A stretch of 19,864 nt of DNA from JBDNFP01 sp041689775 (GTDB lineage Bacteria; Bacteroidota; Bacteroidia; Cytophagales; Spirosomataceae), in assembly GCA_041689775.1 (NCBI GenBank), contig JBDNFP010000473.1, forward strand, positions 1 through 19,864. Direction: 5' to 3'. Numbering within the stretch: position 1 is the first letter of the stretch; every line of letters starts with the position of its first letter. This document shows, piece after piece, positions 1 through 7,979 of the stretch. A model generated the notes under the pieces. That model saw nothing but the letters and a program-made list of their open reading frames with translations, searched no databases and was not told the DNA's origin. The position numbers and the translations under genes are program-made.

Positions 1-304
1 CCCAGCCCGGGCGTCTTTTTGCCGCTCTTGGGCAGGTAGGTCGGGTCAAGGGCCAGGATGAAGTGACCCGAGCCGTGCTGCTGGATCAGCGGCAGGTTGA
101 TCCAGGCCAAGTCAGTGAACTTCTCGAAGTTCAGCCGCATCGAACGGTCACAGTACCGCCCGCTGTGGCGGGCCACTGGGTGAAGTTGATACGGTGGTTG
201 ATACTGAGAAACAGCATGAGAATATGGCTTAGAAATCGGCGGCGGCACTTGGTCAGCTCGGCTGATTTTGCTACTATTTCGTCGGTAAGGGCTTGCTCTT
301 GCAT
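1..304 (-). pseudogene. DDE transposase, 5' part, frameshifted and cut by window edge
   Basis: On the minus strand an ATG at 304 opens a frame beginning MQEQALTDEIVAKSAEL and reaching INFTQW near 178, then continuing out of sense to a TGA at 131-133. The shifted frame picks up at about 179 and runs to the window edge as ARHSGRYCDRSMRLNFEKF, ending FILALDPTYLPKSGKKTPG. The two pieces join smoothly if one base is restored near 175-180. The ALDPTYLPKSGK segment resembles the first catalytic Asp region of DDE transposases common in Bacteroidota. The missing base breaks the frame, so I call a pseudogene. Programmed frameshifting cannot be excluded but I see no slippery run at the junction. The sequence looks GC-richer than its surroundings. 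The IS family and both terminal repeats cannot be determined because most of the element is outside the window. Confidence 0.72.
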
Positions 305-471
305 GGGCGTGTTTTAGTTTGGATTTCAGATACCCAATACTAACACACCTTTTTTTACTTGACCTATTTGCCCGAAAATTACCGAACCTTTGACGTCGTA
401 TTCCCGCTGTTAATCTAGTTTTTGGTACTACTCTACCGGTAATGGTCGCCCATACGCCACTCTGGTAAATG

Positions 472-675
472 TTATTTGGTAGCATTTATGCCTGCTTCGG
501 GCTCGAATTTCTGGTTGGTATTGTGCTCAATAACACTCGCTAAGAGCTTAGTTTGCACAAAATTAAAGGCAGCCTGTTGTAAAGCTATATGTTTCTTGTC
601 AAGGTTGAAGCCAAGATCCGTCAATTCTATTTCTATTACTGTACTCAGCTTGTTTTTTGATGATGGAGTCTGTAT
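472..675 (-). pseudogene. Possible small coding remnant, unrecognised
   Basis: This minus-strand frame of 67 codons ends at a TAA (472-474) and has protein-like composition, for example IEIELTDLGFNLDKKHIALQ followed by a run like FNFVQTKLLASVIEHN. It has no ATG: a TAG lies directly before its first codon, and the only alternative start seen is an internal TTG. I do not recognise the family. Its position beside a broken transposase suggests a fragment left by rearrangement, but it could be a chance open frame. Confidence is low. Confidence 0.22.
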
Positions 676-769
676 CTAAAAATAATTAAAATCAATAGAG
701 CCTGATAGCGTACGGAATTGTAAACGTATGAAAGTTAATAAAGAGTTACGGTTTTGAGGGAATCTTGGC

Positions 770-777
770 TAAGTTTG
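770..777 (+). promoter_or_regulatory. Possible -7 element (TAnnTTTG) for the membrane-protein operon
   Basis: TAAGTTTG matches the Bacteroidota -7 consensus and lies about 70 nt upstream of the 847 start. The nearest TTTG (753-756) is only 13 nt away, shorter than usual, so the -33 part is not convincing. Confidence 0.3.
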
Positions 778-846
778 TAGGTCGTAAAACTCATTTGAAA
801 CTACAAGCACTGCTTTATAATCAAGTAAAGCAGCTATATATTAAAT

Positions 847-2118
847 ATGCCCATACTTACTGTTTTCTACGTAAAACTGCTTTTAAACGCAGCACTGACA
901 TTGGGAATTATATGGTTGGTGCGTCAGCCCAATCTTTTTTTCAGGTGGCAAAAGGAAGGAGATAAAAAGATATTTGGAATAGGGTTTCTGATTTTTCGGA
1001 TACTACCCTGGATCGGAATCTTCCTAATCCTTGGAGAAGAACCCCGGGGCGATGTCCCCTTCTTCTTCTCCAAAGCAGAAGCTGCCAAATTGGGAGGGTT
1101 CGTGTACCGGGATTTCTGGTCCTACCATGCTCCGCTTTTTGCATACATAATCAGCCTTCCAGTTTGGATTTGGCATAATTCACGGGTCATTGTGCTGCTG
1201 ATGGTAGGAATGGAAGCGGTGATCCTCTGGCTTACCTACCGAACCTACAAGGAAAAGCAAAGTAATGCACTTCAATTGACTTACGTTTACTGGTTATTAC
1301 CAGCTGCATTTATGTACATCCTAGTTGATGGTCAGGAAGAGGTATGGTTTTGGGGAGCCACTTTGCTGATGTGGCAGTATGCCCGCAAACATCCTCAAAA
1401 TTATGAAGTAGGTGTTGGATTGCTTTTTGCCCTAGCGTTGCTTACTATCAAGGTAACGTTTATATTTCTTTTGCCTCCACTATTACTGGTTGTGCGGAAG
1501 CCGATTAAGCTTCTGGTGACCATGGCAGCCATCGGATTGCCTGTGCTAGGGTTCCTTTATTGGCAAATTGGCGATTTGTTTCTGATGCCGATCCGGCATA
1601 CCGAGCAGCTCATGACCCCTAATTTGTTCTCTGTATTCAGACCTTTTATTGAGGTCTTTATCACCATTAATGAAAAGGAATCCCTAACGCTAAACTGGAT
1701 AGGTTTGGTGTTTACAATCTTGATTCCTTCGTACATGGCTTACCGTAGCCGAGCCCGACATTTGATAGAGTTACTGCCTGGGCTATTTGTAGCAACTTTT
1801 GCATGCATGATGATTTTTCAGGCCAGCGCTCCGGGTGCCTACGTGATAGCCTATCTGATGGCCGTGGTGTTTGAGCTTATTGATGTTCGCAAAGCGGTCC
1901 ATATCGGTGTACTTCTAGCGTTGAGCTGGCTCACGGTAGTACAACCTTTTGTGTATGTGTATAACGATCAGCCCTCCTACACTGATTTTGGAATGTTTGG
2001 TAATTCACTGTACCTGTTTGAGTATACCTTACAGGTATTAAATGTTGGCTGTTTTGTCTGGATACTAAGGCAAGCGTACCTACACATAGTTAAACCTCAA
2101 CCCTCACCAGCGCTATGA
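847..2118 (+). CDS. Polytopic membrane protein, GT-C glycosyltransferase-like
   Basis: This 423-residue protein is almost entirely hydrophobic helices with short loops, with the first helix at about residues 8-25. After the second helix there is an acidic residue in a loop (GDV, D69), then VYRDFW (86-91) and APLFAY (95-100), then DGQEEVW (about 161-167). An early loop acid followed by a 'Y-R-D-F-W...P-L' segment resembles membrane glycosyltransferases of the GT-C fold, which use polyprenyl-phosphate sugars. That assignment is inference from general appearance, and substrate and acceptor are unknown. The gene overlaps the next by four bases (ATGA), so the two are probably translationally coupled. 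The next protein is a clear paralogue with matching motifs at nearly the same positions. The ATG at 847 gives a natural membrane-protein N-terminus. Confidence 0.62.
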   Translation: MPILTVFYVKLLLNAALTLGIIWLVRQPNLFFRWQKEGDKKIFGIGFLIFRILPWIGIFLILGEEPRGDVPFFFSKAEAAKLGGFVYRDFWSYHAPLFAYIISLPVWIWHNSRVIVLLMVGMEAVILWLTYRTYKEKQSNALQLTYVYWLLPAAFMYILVDGQEEVWFWGATLLMWQYARKHPQNYEVGVGLLFALALLTIKVTFIFLLPPLLLVVRKPIKLLVTMAAIGLPVLGFLYWQIGDLFLMPIRHTEQLMTPNLFSVFRPFIEVFITINEKESLTLNWIGLVFTILIPSYMAYRSRARHLIELLPGLFVATFACMMIFQASAPGAYVIAYLMAVVFELIDVRKAVHIGVLLALSWLTVVQPFVYVYNDQPSYTDFGMFGNSLYLFEYTLQVLNVGCFVWILRQAYLHIVKPQPSPAL

Positions 2119-3350
2119 GTATTGTGGTCATGAAAGTGGTGATTAGTGTCCTGTTACTCGGGTTGGTAGGGTTAATGCTATGGAAAAAGGAGTACCTGAC
2201 GGATCAGTTAAAGGAAAAGAATACACCCTTGTGGCTGGTTCTAGGATGGGTATTATTCCGACTTCTGCCATTTCTGGCTATCTATATTGTAGCGGGTATT
2301 GCCCCAACTTCTGATGTGAATGGTTTTTGGGATGAAGGTAGTAAGGCATCCATGGGCCAGGTAGTTTACCGTGACTTCTGGTCGCCTTATTCGCCCTTAT
2401 ATGCCTACTACCTTGGCGCATGGCTAAAAGTCTGGTACGACCCCCGCATGATTGTGCTCCTGATGACGATGATGGATGCAGTTGCGCTTCGGGTATCGTG
2501 GTATTTGTACCGAAGCAGAGTGTCTGATTTTTTGTACAGGAGTTTGGTATACTATTTACTTCCGGGTTCATTCATTCTGTGCGTGGTGGGCGCGCAGGAA
2601 GACGTCTGGATGTGGTTATTTGTCATTGTAGCATATTTATTCCGTCAGCGTACGGGTAGAGTTGAAGTATACGCGATTATTCTGGCACTCGGCTTATTGC
2701 TCACTAAGGCCATATTTGTTCTGATATTGGTACCCCTTTTTATTATCGAAAAGCAGAAGCTCCGATTCGTATTGCCGATTGCCATAGTTGGAGTTGTAAG
2801 CCTGGCAATATTATATCCGTTGGTAGGATGGGAGTTTATGCAGCCCCTGGACGAAGCAAAAGTGTTGCGGGCTCCTAATGTACTGTCGGTACTTAACCCT
2901 TGGTTTTTTGATAGTATTGGGGTAGGGCAAAAGTTTTGGAACTGGGTGGGGCTGGTAACCACCGTAGGCATTAGCTGCCTCGTTGCTTGGCGCCTCCGCA
3001 ACGCCGAATTTCAACAGGCTCTCAGCCGTGTGTTTGTAGTTACCTACGCCACCATGATGGCCGTACAGCAGAGCGCGTACAGCAACTATATTTTCCTATT
3101 TCTGATTCCGCTGGTTTTTAATGTTATCAACTGGAAGGATAAGAAACAGGTGGGGCTGCTCTTACTGTTTAATCTACTGTGCGTGGTACACCCTTCGTAC
3201 TGGTGGCGGTTGGGGATGCCCAAGTACCTAGTGCCTTCGGATATTTGGGCGTCGGGAGCTTCTTTACTAGATTATCTAATGCAATTGGGTATAGTATTGC
3301 TGACAGGCTATTTTGTATGGCTGGCTGCTGCGAAGAAAAAGCTTAGTTAA
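2115..3350 (+). CDS. Paralogous polytopic membrane protein, GT-C glycosyltransferase-like
   Basis: This 411-residue protein aligns along its length with the preceding gene product. It shares FRLLP (about 48-52), SDV with D67, VYRDFW (84-89), SPLYAY (93-98), an AQEDVW segment equivalent to GQEEVW, a TKAIFVLIL helix equivalent to TIKVTFIFLL, and an APNVLSV segment equivalent to TPNLFSV. The conserved acids and aromatic loop are kept in both, which suggests both are active or form a heteromeric unit. The start overlaps the upstream stop (ATGA at 2115-2118). A likely role is sugar transfer to a lipid-linked or surface glycan at the cytoplasmic membrane; this is inference only. The operon ends in a strong hairpin at 3367-3414. 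Confidence 0.62.
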   Translation: MSIVVMKVVISVLLLGLVGLMLWKKEYLTDQLKEKNTPLWLVLGWVLFRLLPFLAIYIVAGIAPTSDVNGFWDEGSKASMGQVVYRDFWSPYSPLYAYYLGAWLKVWYDPRMIVLLMTMMDAVALRVSWYLYRSRVSDFLYRSLVYYLLPGSFILCVVGAQEDVWMWLFVIVAYLFRQRTGRVEVYAIILALGLLLTKAIFVLILVPLFIIEKQKLRFVLPIAIVGVVSLAILYPLVGWEFMQPLDEAKVLRAPNVLSVLNPWFFDSIGVGQKFWNWVGLVTTVGISCLVAWRLRNAEFQQALSRVFVVTYATMMAVQQSAYSNYIFLFLIPLVFNVINWKDKKQVGLLLLFNLLCVVHPSYWWRLGMPKYLVPSDIWASGASLLDYLMQLGIVLLTGYFVWLAAAKKKLS

Positions 3351-3366
3351 TATTTTGAAATATCTC

Positions 3367-3414
3367 TTCATAGAAAATGCCCAACCAGAATTTTGATTGG
3401 GCATTTTCTATGAA
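3367..3414. terminator. Bidirectional hairpin terminator between convergent genes
   Basis: An exact 18-bp inverted repeat (arms 3367-3384 and 3397-3414, 12-nt loop) lies between the membrane-protein operon and the convergent seryl-tRNA synthetase gene. The arms contain A-rich and T-rich blocks (AGAAAATGCCC / GGGCATTTTCT). This is a classical position for a terminator shared by two convergent transcripts. Confidence 0.85.
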
Positions 3415-3430
3415 AAGCAAAGACTGCTAC

Positions 3431-4705
3431 CTATCCAATAGTCTCAAAACCGCAGTAGGGTACGAGAACCGAAGGGATCTTAACACTTCCGTCGGCTTGC
3501 TGGTTATTTTCCAGTAGAGAGGCTAAAATGCGGGGTAGCGCCAGTGCTGAACCGTTCAAGGTATGCAGCAGTTGTGTTTTACCCTCGACTTTGTAGCGTA
3601 GCTTGAGGCGGTTGGCCTGATAGCTTTCAAAGTTTGATACGGAGCTACATTCGAGCCAACGCTCTTGTGCCGCCGACCATACTTCAAAGTCGTACGTAAG
3701 TGCCGAGGTAAAGCCCATATCACCACCGCAGAGCCGCAGTATCCGATAAGGGAGTTCTAGTTTTTCTAGTAGTCCCTGCACGTGCTTTGCCATTTCTTTA
3801 AGCGCGGTGTAAGAGTCTTCGGGCTTACAGATTTGCACGATCTCTACTTTATCAAACTGGTGCAGACGATTGAGGCCACGAACGTGCGCACCCCAGCTAC
3901 CCGCTTCGCGGCGAAAACACGGCGTATGCCCTACATTTTTAACGGGAAGGTCATTCTCTGCTACGATCACATCCCGGTAGAGGTTGGTGATGGGTACTTC
4001 GGCCGTGGGAATGAGGTAAAGTTCATCTTCGGTCACGTAGTACATCTGTCCTTCTTTATCAGGTAGTTGTCCGGTACCAAAGCCTGAGTCTGCGTTTACC
4101 AGAATCGGAACCTGAACTTCCATGTAGCCCGCCTTGGCTGCTTCGTCCAGAAAAAACGCAATCATGGCGCGTTGAAGACGTGCACCTTTCCCTTTGTACA
4201 CGGGGAAGCCCGCTCCGCTGATTTTATTTCCTAACTCAAAATCAATGATATCGAGTTTTTTGATCAACTCCCAATGGGGTTGCGCTCCTTCAGGCAGGGT
4301 GGGTTTGTTCCCTTTTTCGAGAATGTTCTCGTTGTCTTCGGCGGCACGGCCTACAGGTACGCTTTCATGCGGGAGATTTGGCAGCTTTACCAATTCATCT
4401 TGCAGTTCTACCTCTACTTTTTTGAGCTGCTCATCGAGTTGTTTGGAGCGCTCTTTTAGGCTGGCCGTTTCGACTTTGGCAGCCTCGGCCTCCTCCTTCT
4501 TCCCCTGCTTCATCAGGCCGCCAATTTCCTTGGCCATGGCGTTCGATCGGGTTAGTACCTGATCCAGTTCTTGCTGGGTTTCGCGGCGTAGCCGGTCCAA
4601 TTTTATGATGAGCTCTACCGCTATTTCGGGTTCGCGGAAATGCTTTTTTTGCAGTCCGGCAATGGTTATCTCCTTATGATCACGGATGAAGGTGGTTTGT
4701 AACAT
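3431..4705 (-). CDS. serS: Seryl-tRNA synthetase
   Basis: Charges tRNA-Ser with serine in the cytoplasm. At 424 residues the length is normal for the bacterial enzyme. Residues 1-110 form the tRNA-binding N-terminal helical arm, with charged coiled-coil segments (about 30-105) ending in LPNLPHESVPVG. The class II catalytic core follows: TAEVP (234-238), motif 2 around FRREAGSWG (264-272), CGGDMGFTSALTYDFEVW (327-344), and motif 3 NGSALALPR (384-392). The start at MLQTTFIRDH is the usual short N-terminus. The gene follows the aspartate kinase terminator, and only about 29 nt separate the end of that hairpin region from the ATG. Its promoter must therefore overlap the terminator, or the gene depends on read-through. 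Confidence 0.97.
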   Translation of the reverse strand: MLQTTFIRDHKEITIAGLQKKHFREPEIAVELIIKLDRLRRETQQELDQVLTRSNAMAKEIGGLMKQGKKEEAEAAKVETASLKERSKQLDEQLKKVEVELQDELVKLPNLPHESVPVGRAAEDNENILEKGNKPTLPEGAQPHWELIKKLDIIDFELGNKISGAGFPVYKGKGARLQRAMIAFFLDEAAKAGYMEVQVPILVNADSGFGTGQLPDKEGQMYYVTEDELYLIPTAEVPITNLYRDVIVAENDLPVKNVGHTPCFRREAGSWGAHVRGLNRLHQFDKVEIVQICKPEDSYTALKEMAKHVQGLLEKLELPYRILRLCGGDMGFTSALTYDFEVWSAAQERWLECSSVSNFESYQANRLKLRYKVEGKTQLLHTLNGSALALPRILASLLENNQQADGSVKIPSVLVPYCGFETIG

Positions 4706-4734
4706 GCGTGTGAGTGTCGATTGTCAATGAAAGT

Positions 4735-4762
4735 AAAAAAATGCCCCGCTACGAAGCGGGGC
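4735..4762 (-). terminator. Intrinsic terminator after aspartate kinase
   Basis: Read on the minus strand, GCCCCGCT-TCGT-AGCGGGGC (4762-4743) is a perfect 8-bp GC-rich stem with a tetraloop. One A and then a run of T residues down to 4735 follow. It lies 18 nt after the aspartate kinase stop. Confidence 0.9.
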
Positions 4763-4779
4763 TACAAAAATAGTAGGTC

Positions 4780-6138
4780 TTAGGGAGCCGTAAAAATATC
4801 TTTCATGGCATCCTCGTAGTAGAACAACCGCTCGTTTAGTGCATTCAAGGCCCGTTCTTTCAGGTTTGAATGGATAAGCAAAGACAAGTTATGCTCGGAA
4901 GCACCGTAGGAAATCATCCGGATAGGGATAGTTTTCATCGCTTCTAGTACTTTGATGGCGACACCCTCTTTGTCCGCGCTGAAATTTCCGACGATACAAA
5001 CAATGGTCTGATCACGATCATGCTCTTCAATATCGGCGATTTCGCGTAGCTCGGCCGTAATGGCGTCAAGGTGCGTATCGTTATCAATGGTTACCGAAAC
5101 AGATACCTCCGACGTAGTAATCATATCAACGGGGGTCTTATACTTTTCGAAAATTTCGAATACCCGGCGAAGGAAACCGTGTGCATTCAGCATACGGGTA
5201 GAGTGAATGTAGATAGCCGTAATGTTATCCTTGGCCGCAATAGCCTTGATCTCCCGATCGGAACTATTCGTGGCGATCAATGTACCGGGCGTATCAGGCT
5301 GCATGGTATTTTTGAGGCGCACGGGCACTCCACGCATTTTGGCAGGAGTGATGGTACTTGGGTGCAAAATTTTAGCACCGAAGTAGGCAAGCTCCGCCGC
5401 TTCTTCAAAAGTAAGCTCGCGAATAGGAAAGGTACGCTTTACGATCCGGGGGTCGTTGTTGTGCATACCGTCAATATCGGTCCAGATCTGAATTTCTTCG
5501 GCCCGGACGGCACCGCCAATCAACGAAGCGGTATAATCTGACCCTCCGCGTTTGAGATTGTCTACTTCCCCCCGGGGATTACGGCAAATAAAGCCCTGCG
5601 TAATGATGAGCTTCTTGTCGGGGTGCTGATTCAGAATAGTGGTTAATCTCTCTTCGATAATAGCCATTTCCGGTTCTCCTTCGGTATCGATCCGCATAAA
5701 CTCTAAGGCAGGAAGCAGGATAGAGTTTTCACCCTGCTCGGCTAGGTAGGCTTCAAACATTTGGGTGCTGAGGAGCTCACCTTCCGCTACGAGTTCTTTC
5801 TCTTGTTTGCTGGTAAATGGTTTGACACCTATTAACGACCGAATGAAAGAGAATTCGTTATCCACAATGGTCTGTCCTTTGGCAAGGCCTTCCTCCGTTT
5901 CATACAGCTCTTTCAGGAACGTATCGTAGTGATCTTTGAGAGCATTTATTCTTTTGATCGCCTCCTTATCTTCATTGGCTTTGGCCGATTCACCGATGGA
6001 AATGAGCGCGTTGGTGGTGCCGGATAGCGCCGATAAGACAACAATTTTACGGGTTTTAGTAGAAGTGATCAGTTGACGGATCGAGTGCATTCGCTCGGGC
6101 TTCCCGACCGACGTGCCACCAAATTTCCAGACTTGCAT
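4780..6138 (-). CDS. lysC: Aspartate kinase, monofunctional, with C-terminal ACT domains
   Basis: Phosphorylates L-aspartate, the first step toward lysine, threonine, methionine and diaminopimelate. The 452-residue protein opens with KFGGTSVG (5-12), the amino-acid-kinase signature. RGGSDYTASLIG (197-208) and WTDIDGM (219-225) complete the catalytic domain. From about residue 300 to the end are two ACT-type regulatory domains (for example VDMITTSEVSVSVTID at 337-352 and IRMISYGASEHNLSLLI at 406-422), so allosteric feedback by an end-product amino acid is expected. No homoserine dehydrogenase domain is fused, so it is the monofunctional form. It lies 54 nt downstream of a small membrane-protein gene and may be cotranscribed with ribH. 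The kinase call is secure; the symbol is by analogy. Confidence 0.95.
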   Translation of the reverse strand: MQVWKFGGTSVGKPERMHSIRQLITSTKTRKIVVLSALSGTTNALISIGESAKANEDKEAIKRINALKDHYDTFLKELYETEEGLAKGQTIVDNEFSFIRSLIGVKPFTSKQEKELVAEGELLSTQMFEAYLAEQGENSILLPALEFMRIDTEGEPEMAIIEERLTTILNQHPDKKLIITQGFICRNPRGEVDNLKRGGSDYTASLIGGAVRAEEIQIWTDIDGMHNNDPRIVKRTFPIRELTFEEAAELAYFGAKILHPSTITPAKMRGVPVRLKNTMQPDTPGTLIATNSSDREIKAIAAKDNITAIYIHSTRMLNAHGFLRRVFEIFEKYKTPVDMITTSEVSVSVTIDNDTHLDAITAELREIADIEEHDRDQTIVCIVGNFSADKEGVAIKVLEAMKTIPIRMISYGASEHNLSLLIHSNLKERALNALNERLFYYEDAMKDIFTAP

Positions 6139-6192
6139 GGTATTGAAAGGTTAGTCGTTAATTATCTCTGGTTTTAAAATATCACTACCGAC

Positions 6193-6462
6193 TCAGATCG
6201 GATTGTTGTTCCCCATGTGCTTCTTCCGGCTTTTGGTTATTCCCCATAGACCAAGGCCTACCCAAACAACGTTGAGGCAGGTGGCAGGATAAGCCCCGAC
6301 GTAGGCCGTATTAAGGATCAAGCCAATGCTGCCTACAATATTGGCCCATAAGTAATAAGGTGCATCGGCCCGCATACGACCGCTGATGTTGAGGGCGTAG
6401 GCTCCTACCACCAACAGCGAGCCTATCCAGCCAAAGGTATCGTACCAAAATTGTTCGTTCAT
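6193..6462 (-). CDS. Small CBU_0592-like membrane protein
   Basis: This 89-residue protein has three hydrophobic helices (about 8-28, 38-55 and 58-77) and a short basic tail. The pattern GWIGSLLVVGAYAL, then a Tyr-containing loop before an N-x-x-G-S-x-G-L helix (ANIVGSIGLILN), matches small CBU_0592-like membrane proteins, whose function is unknown. It starts 10 nt after the ribH stop and precedes lysC by 54 nt, so it probably shares the ribH transcript. There is no evidence for a role in riboflavin synthesis beyond that spacing. Confidence 0.75.
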   Translation of the reverse strand: MNEQFWYDTFGWIGSLLVVGAYALNISGRMRADAPYYLWANIVGSIGLILNTAYVGAYPATCLNVVWVGLGLWGITKSRKKHMGNNNPI

Positions 6463-6472
6463 GATGTAGGGT

Positions 6473-6952
6473 TTAGACTAATTTGAGCATTTTGATAGCG
6501 GTTATGGCGGCTTCGTCTCCTTTGTTACCGTGTTTTCCACCCGCCCGGTCAATGGCTTGCTGCTGAGTATTGGGTGTAAGTACCCCAAATATTACCGGCT
6601 TGTGGAAATTAAGGCTTACCTGAGTCAGTCCTTGGGCTACGGCATGATTGATATAGTCGTTATGCTTGGTTTCACCTTGAATCACACAGCCTAGCGCAAT
6701 AACCGCGTCGACGTTTTCTTTACTAGCAAATACCTGTGCACCGAAGCTCAGTTCGTAGCTTCCCGGTACGTTGGCCCGGATAATATTTTCGGCTTTGGCA
6801 CCATTGGAAAGCAAGGTATTATAAGCCCCTTCAAAAAGTTTCTCGGTTACCTCATGGTTCCACTCGGCTACCACAATGGCAAAAGTACGGGTAGAAATAT
6901 CGGGTAAATCCTCCGTAACGAACACACTTAAATTTTTATCGGCACTTGACAT
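6473..6952 (-). CDS. ribH: 6,7-dimethyl-8-ribityllumazine synthase
   Basis: Condenses 5-amino-6-ribitylamino-uracil with 3,4-dihydroxy-2-butanone 4-phosphate, the penultimate step of riboflavin synthesis; the family forms a pentameric or icosahedral cytoplasmic complex. The 159-residue length is typical. Visible family features are the N-terminal strand with W31 (VVAEWNHEV), VPGSYELSFGA (62-72), the loop ALGCVIQGETKHNDY (86-100) with the expected catalytic His97, and the C-terminal phosphate-binding region ending AIDRAGGKHGNKG (133-145) with Arg136. It lies between the TPR gene terminator and the small membrane-protein gene. A 24-nt inverted repeat sits 38 nt upstream. No FMN riboswitch is visible in the short leader. 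Confidence 0.96.
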   Translation of the reverse strand: MSSADKNLSVFVTEDLPDISTRTFAIVVAEWNHEVTEKLFEGAYNTLLSNGAKAENIIRANVPGSYELSFGAQVFASKENVDAVIALGCVIQGETKHNDYINHAVAQGLTQVSLNFHKPVIFGVLTPNTQQQAIDRAGGKHGNKGDEAAITAIKMLKLV

Positions 6953-6989
6953 AAAGAATGGATATGATTAGATAGTTATACTGAATAAA

Positions 6990-7013
6990 TGTTCCACTCA
7001 GATGAGTGGAACA
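6990..7013. repeat. Inverted repeat upstream of ribH
   Basis: TGTTCCACTCA and TGAGTGGAACA form an exact 11-bp inverted repeat around two central bases (GA on plus). On the minus strand it follows the T-run of the TPR-gene terminator and precedes ribH by 38 nt. It has no T-run of its own in that direction. It could be an RNA hairpin protecting the ribH leader or a protein-binding palindrome. Confidence 0.6.
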
Positions 7014-7048
7014 AAAAAAAGGATAAAACCGGTGTGGCTTTATCCTTT
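7013..7048 (-). terminator. Intrinsic terminator after the TPR gene
   Basis: On the minus strand AAAGGATAAAGCC and GGTTTTATCCTTT (7048-7036 and 7030-7018) pair as a 13-bp stem with one G-U pair and a 5-nt loop, followed by T residues to 7013. It lies about 30 nt past the TPR-gene stop. Confidence 0.88.
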
Positions 7049-7076
7049 CTGAAGGGCTAAGTGTAATGGATGTCCA

Positions 7077-7778
7077 TTACTCGCCGACTTGCCCTTCGAG
7101 TAGTCCCATGTATTTCTTGGCGTTGGTAACCTCGGCCGAGATCGGGTGCTCGTCAACTATACGTTTGTACGATGCAATAGCATCGGTTTTCTTGTCTGCC
7201 TTCTCCTGAGCGATAGCCAGCTTCATTAGATAAACGGGCGTAAAGAACTCATTTGACTTATAGTCGGCAGCTTTTTTATAGAAACTGATTGCCTCAGCGG
7301 GCTGATTTTTATCCATGTAAGCGTCACCGGTGAGAGCGAGCGCACGTGCTTGCACCAATAGGTCAGATGAACTAAAAGCAGTCAATTGGCTGATAGCTTC
7401 GTCGTACTTACCTTGCTTCATCAGAGCGATACCAGCGTATAGGCTAGCTAGGTTTCCGGCGTCGGTACCACTGTACTCATCTGCAATACTCAGTAGGCCT
7501 AAGTTCCCTCCACTGCCATTTAATGCCTTTTGAAGCGAGTCGGCTTCAAAGTCATAAACAACATTAGAGAGTGCCGCCTGAGCTTGACTTTCCTGACCAT
7601 CTATGTAAAAACGATACCCGGCGAAAGCGAGCACGCCGACTAGCAATGCGCCACCTATTACGAGGAGTACCTTCTGGTTTTTGCGGAAGAACGTTTCAGC
7701 TTTGTTGATTTGGCCCGCCAGCGCCTCCGGATCTTCAATTATATCCAGTCCGGAACCCGCAGTATTTTTCTTGCTCAT
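7077..7778 (-). CDS. Membrane-anchored tetratricopeptide repeat protein (YfgM-like)
   Basis: From the ATG at 7778 this is a 233-residue protein. It has a polar N-terminus, one transmembrane helix (about 37-57), then a periplasmic region of helical repeats, including LYAGIALMKQGKYDEAISQL (about 111-130), ALTGDAYMDKNQPAEAISFY and LAIAQEKADKKTDAIASYKR. This resembles YfgM/YbgF-like TPR proteins that act as periplasmic scaffolds or chaperone partners; the exact role is unknown. An in-frame ATG also exists at 7829, but a strong promoter element at 7802-7809 would start transcription downstream of it, so MSKKNTAGSG is the better start. The gene has its own promoter and terminator. Confidence 0.85.
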   Translation of the reverse strand: MSKKNTAGSGLDIIEDPEALAGQINKAETFFRKNQKVLLVIGGALLVGVLAFAGYRFYIDGQESQAQAALSNVVYDFEADSLQKALNGSGGNLGLLSIADEYSGTDAGNLASLYAGIALMKQGKYDEAISQLTAFSSSDLLVQARALALTGDAYMDKNQPAEAISFYKKAADYKSNEFFTPVYLMKLAIAQEKADKKTDAIASYKRIVDEHPISAEVTNAKKYMGLLEGQVGE

Positions 7779-7801
7779 ACTATTGGTTGAAATTTGGAGT
7801 G

Positions 7802-7833
7802 CAAAGTTATGAAAACTTATGAAACCCAAACAA
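7802..7833 (-). promoter_or_regulatory. Promoter of the TPR gene (TTTG-N17-TAACTTTG)
   Basis: On the minus strand TAACTTTG (7809-7802) matches TAnnTTTG exactly, with TTTG (7830-7827) 17 nt upstream. Transcription would begin near 7795, about 17 nt before the 7778 ATG. This decides the start codon of the TPR gene. Confidence 0.75.
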
Positions 7834-7979
7834 GTAATATTCTATTTCTTTCTAAGCCATTCTTTGGAGGAACTCTCAGTATACCAGTCAATCAAAAGAA
7901 AAAACGTACTGAGGATTAACCAAAACAGAGTGCCTCTTGGAAGTATTGTCCTCCAACAGTCGCTGTAACCTATCTGTAT

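Larger units (their letters stand above)
305..846. other. Mostly non-coding stretch between transposase remnant and membrane-protein operon
   Basis: No convincing intact gene is present in these 542 bases. They would hold the outer end of the insertion element upstream of the transposase start, but with only one end visible no terminal repeat can be assigned. The stretch also holds a possible minus-strand coding remnant (472-675) and a possible plus-strand promoter element at 770-777. The short plus-strand open frames here have no recognisable protein character. No tRNA-like fold or CRISPR-type repeat was seen. Confidence 0.5.

Noticed and set aside
4706..4734. Distinct serS promoter
   Set aside because: The short gap after the lysC terminator has no clear TAnnTTTG; a TACTTTCA sequence there is too far from consensus.
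7937..7956. Hairpin TTGGAAG/CCTCCAA downstream of pdhA as its terminator
   Set aside because: The stem is 7 bp with a wobble pair and no T-run follows on the minus strand.
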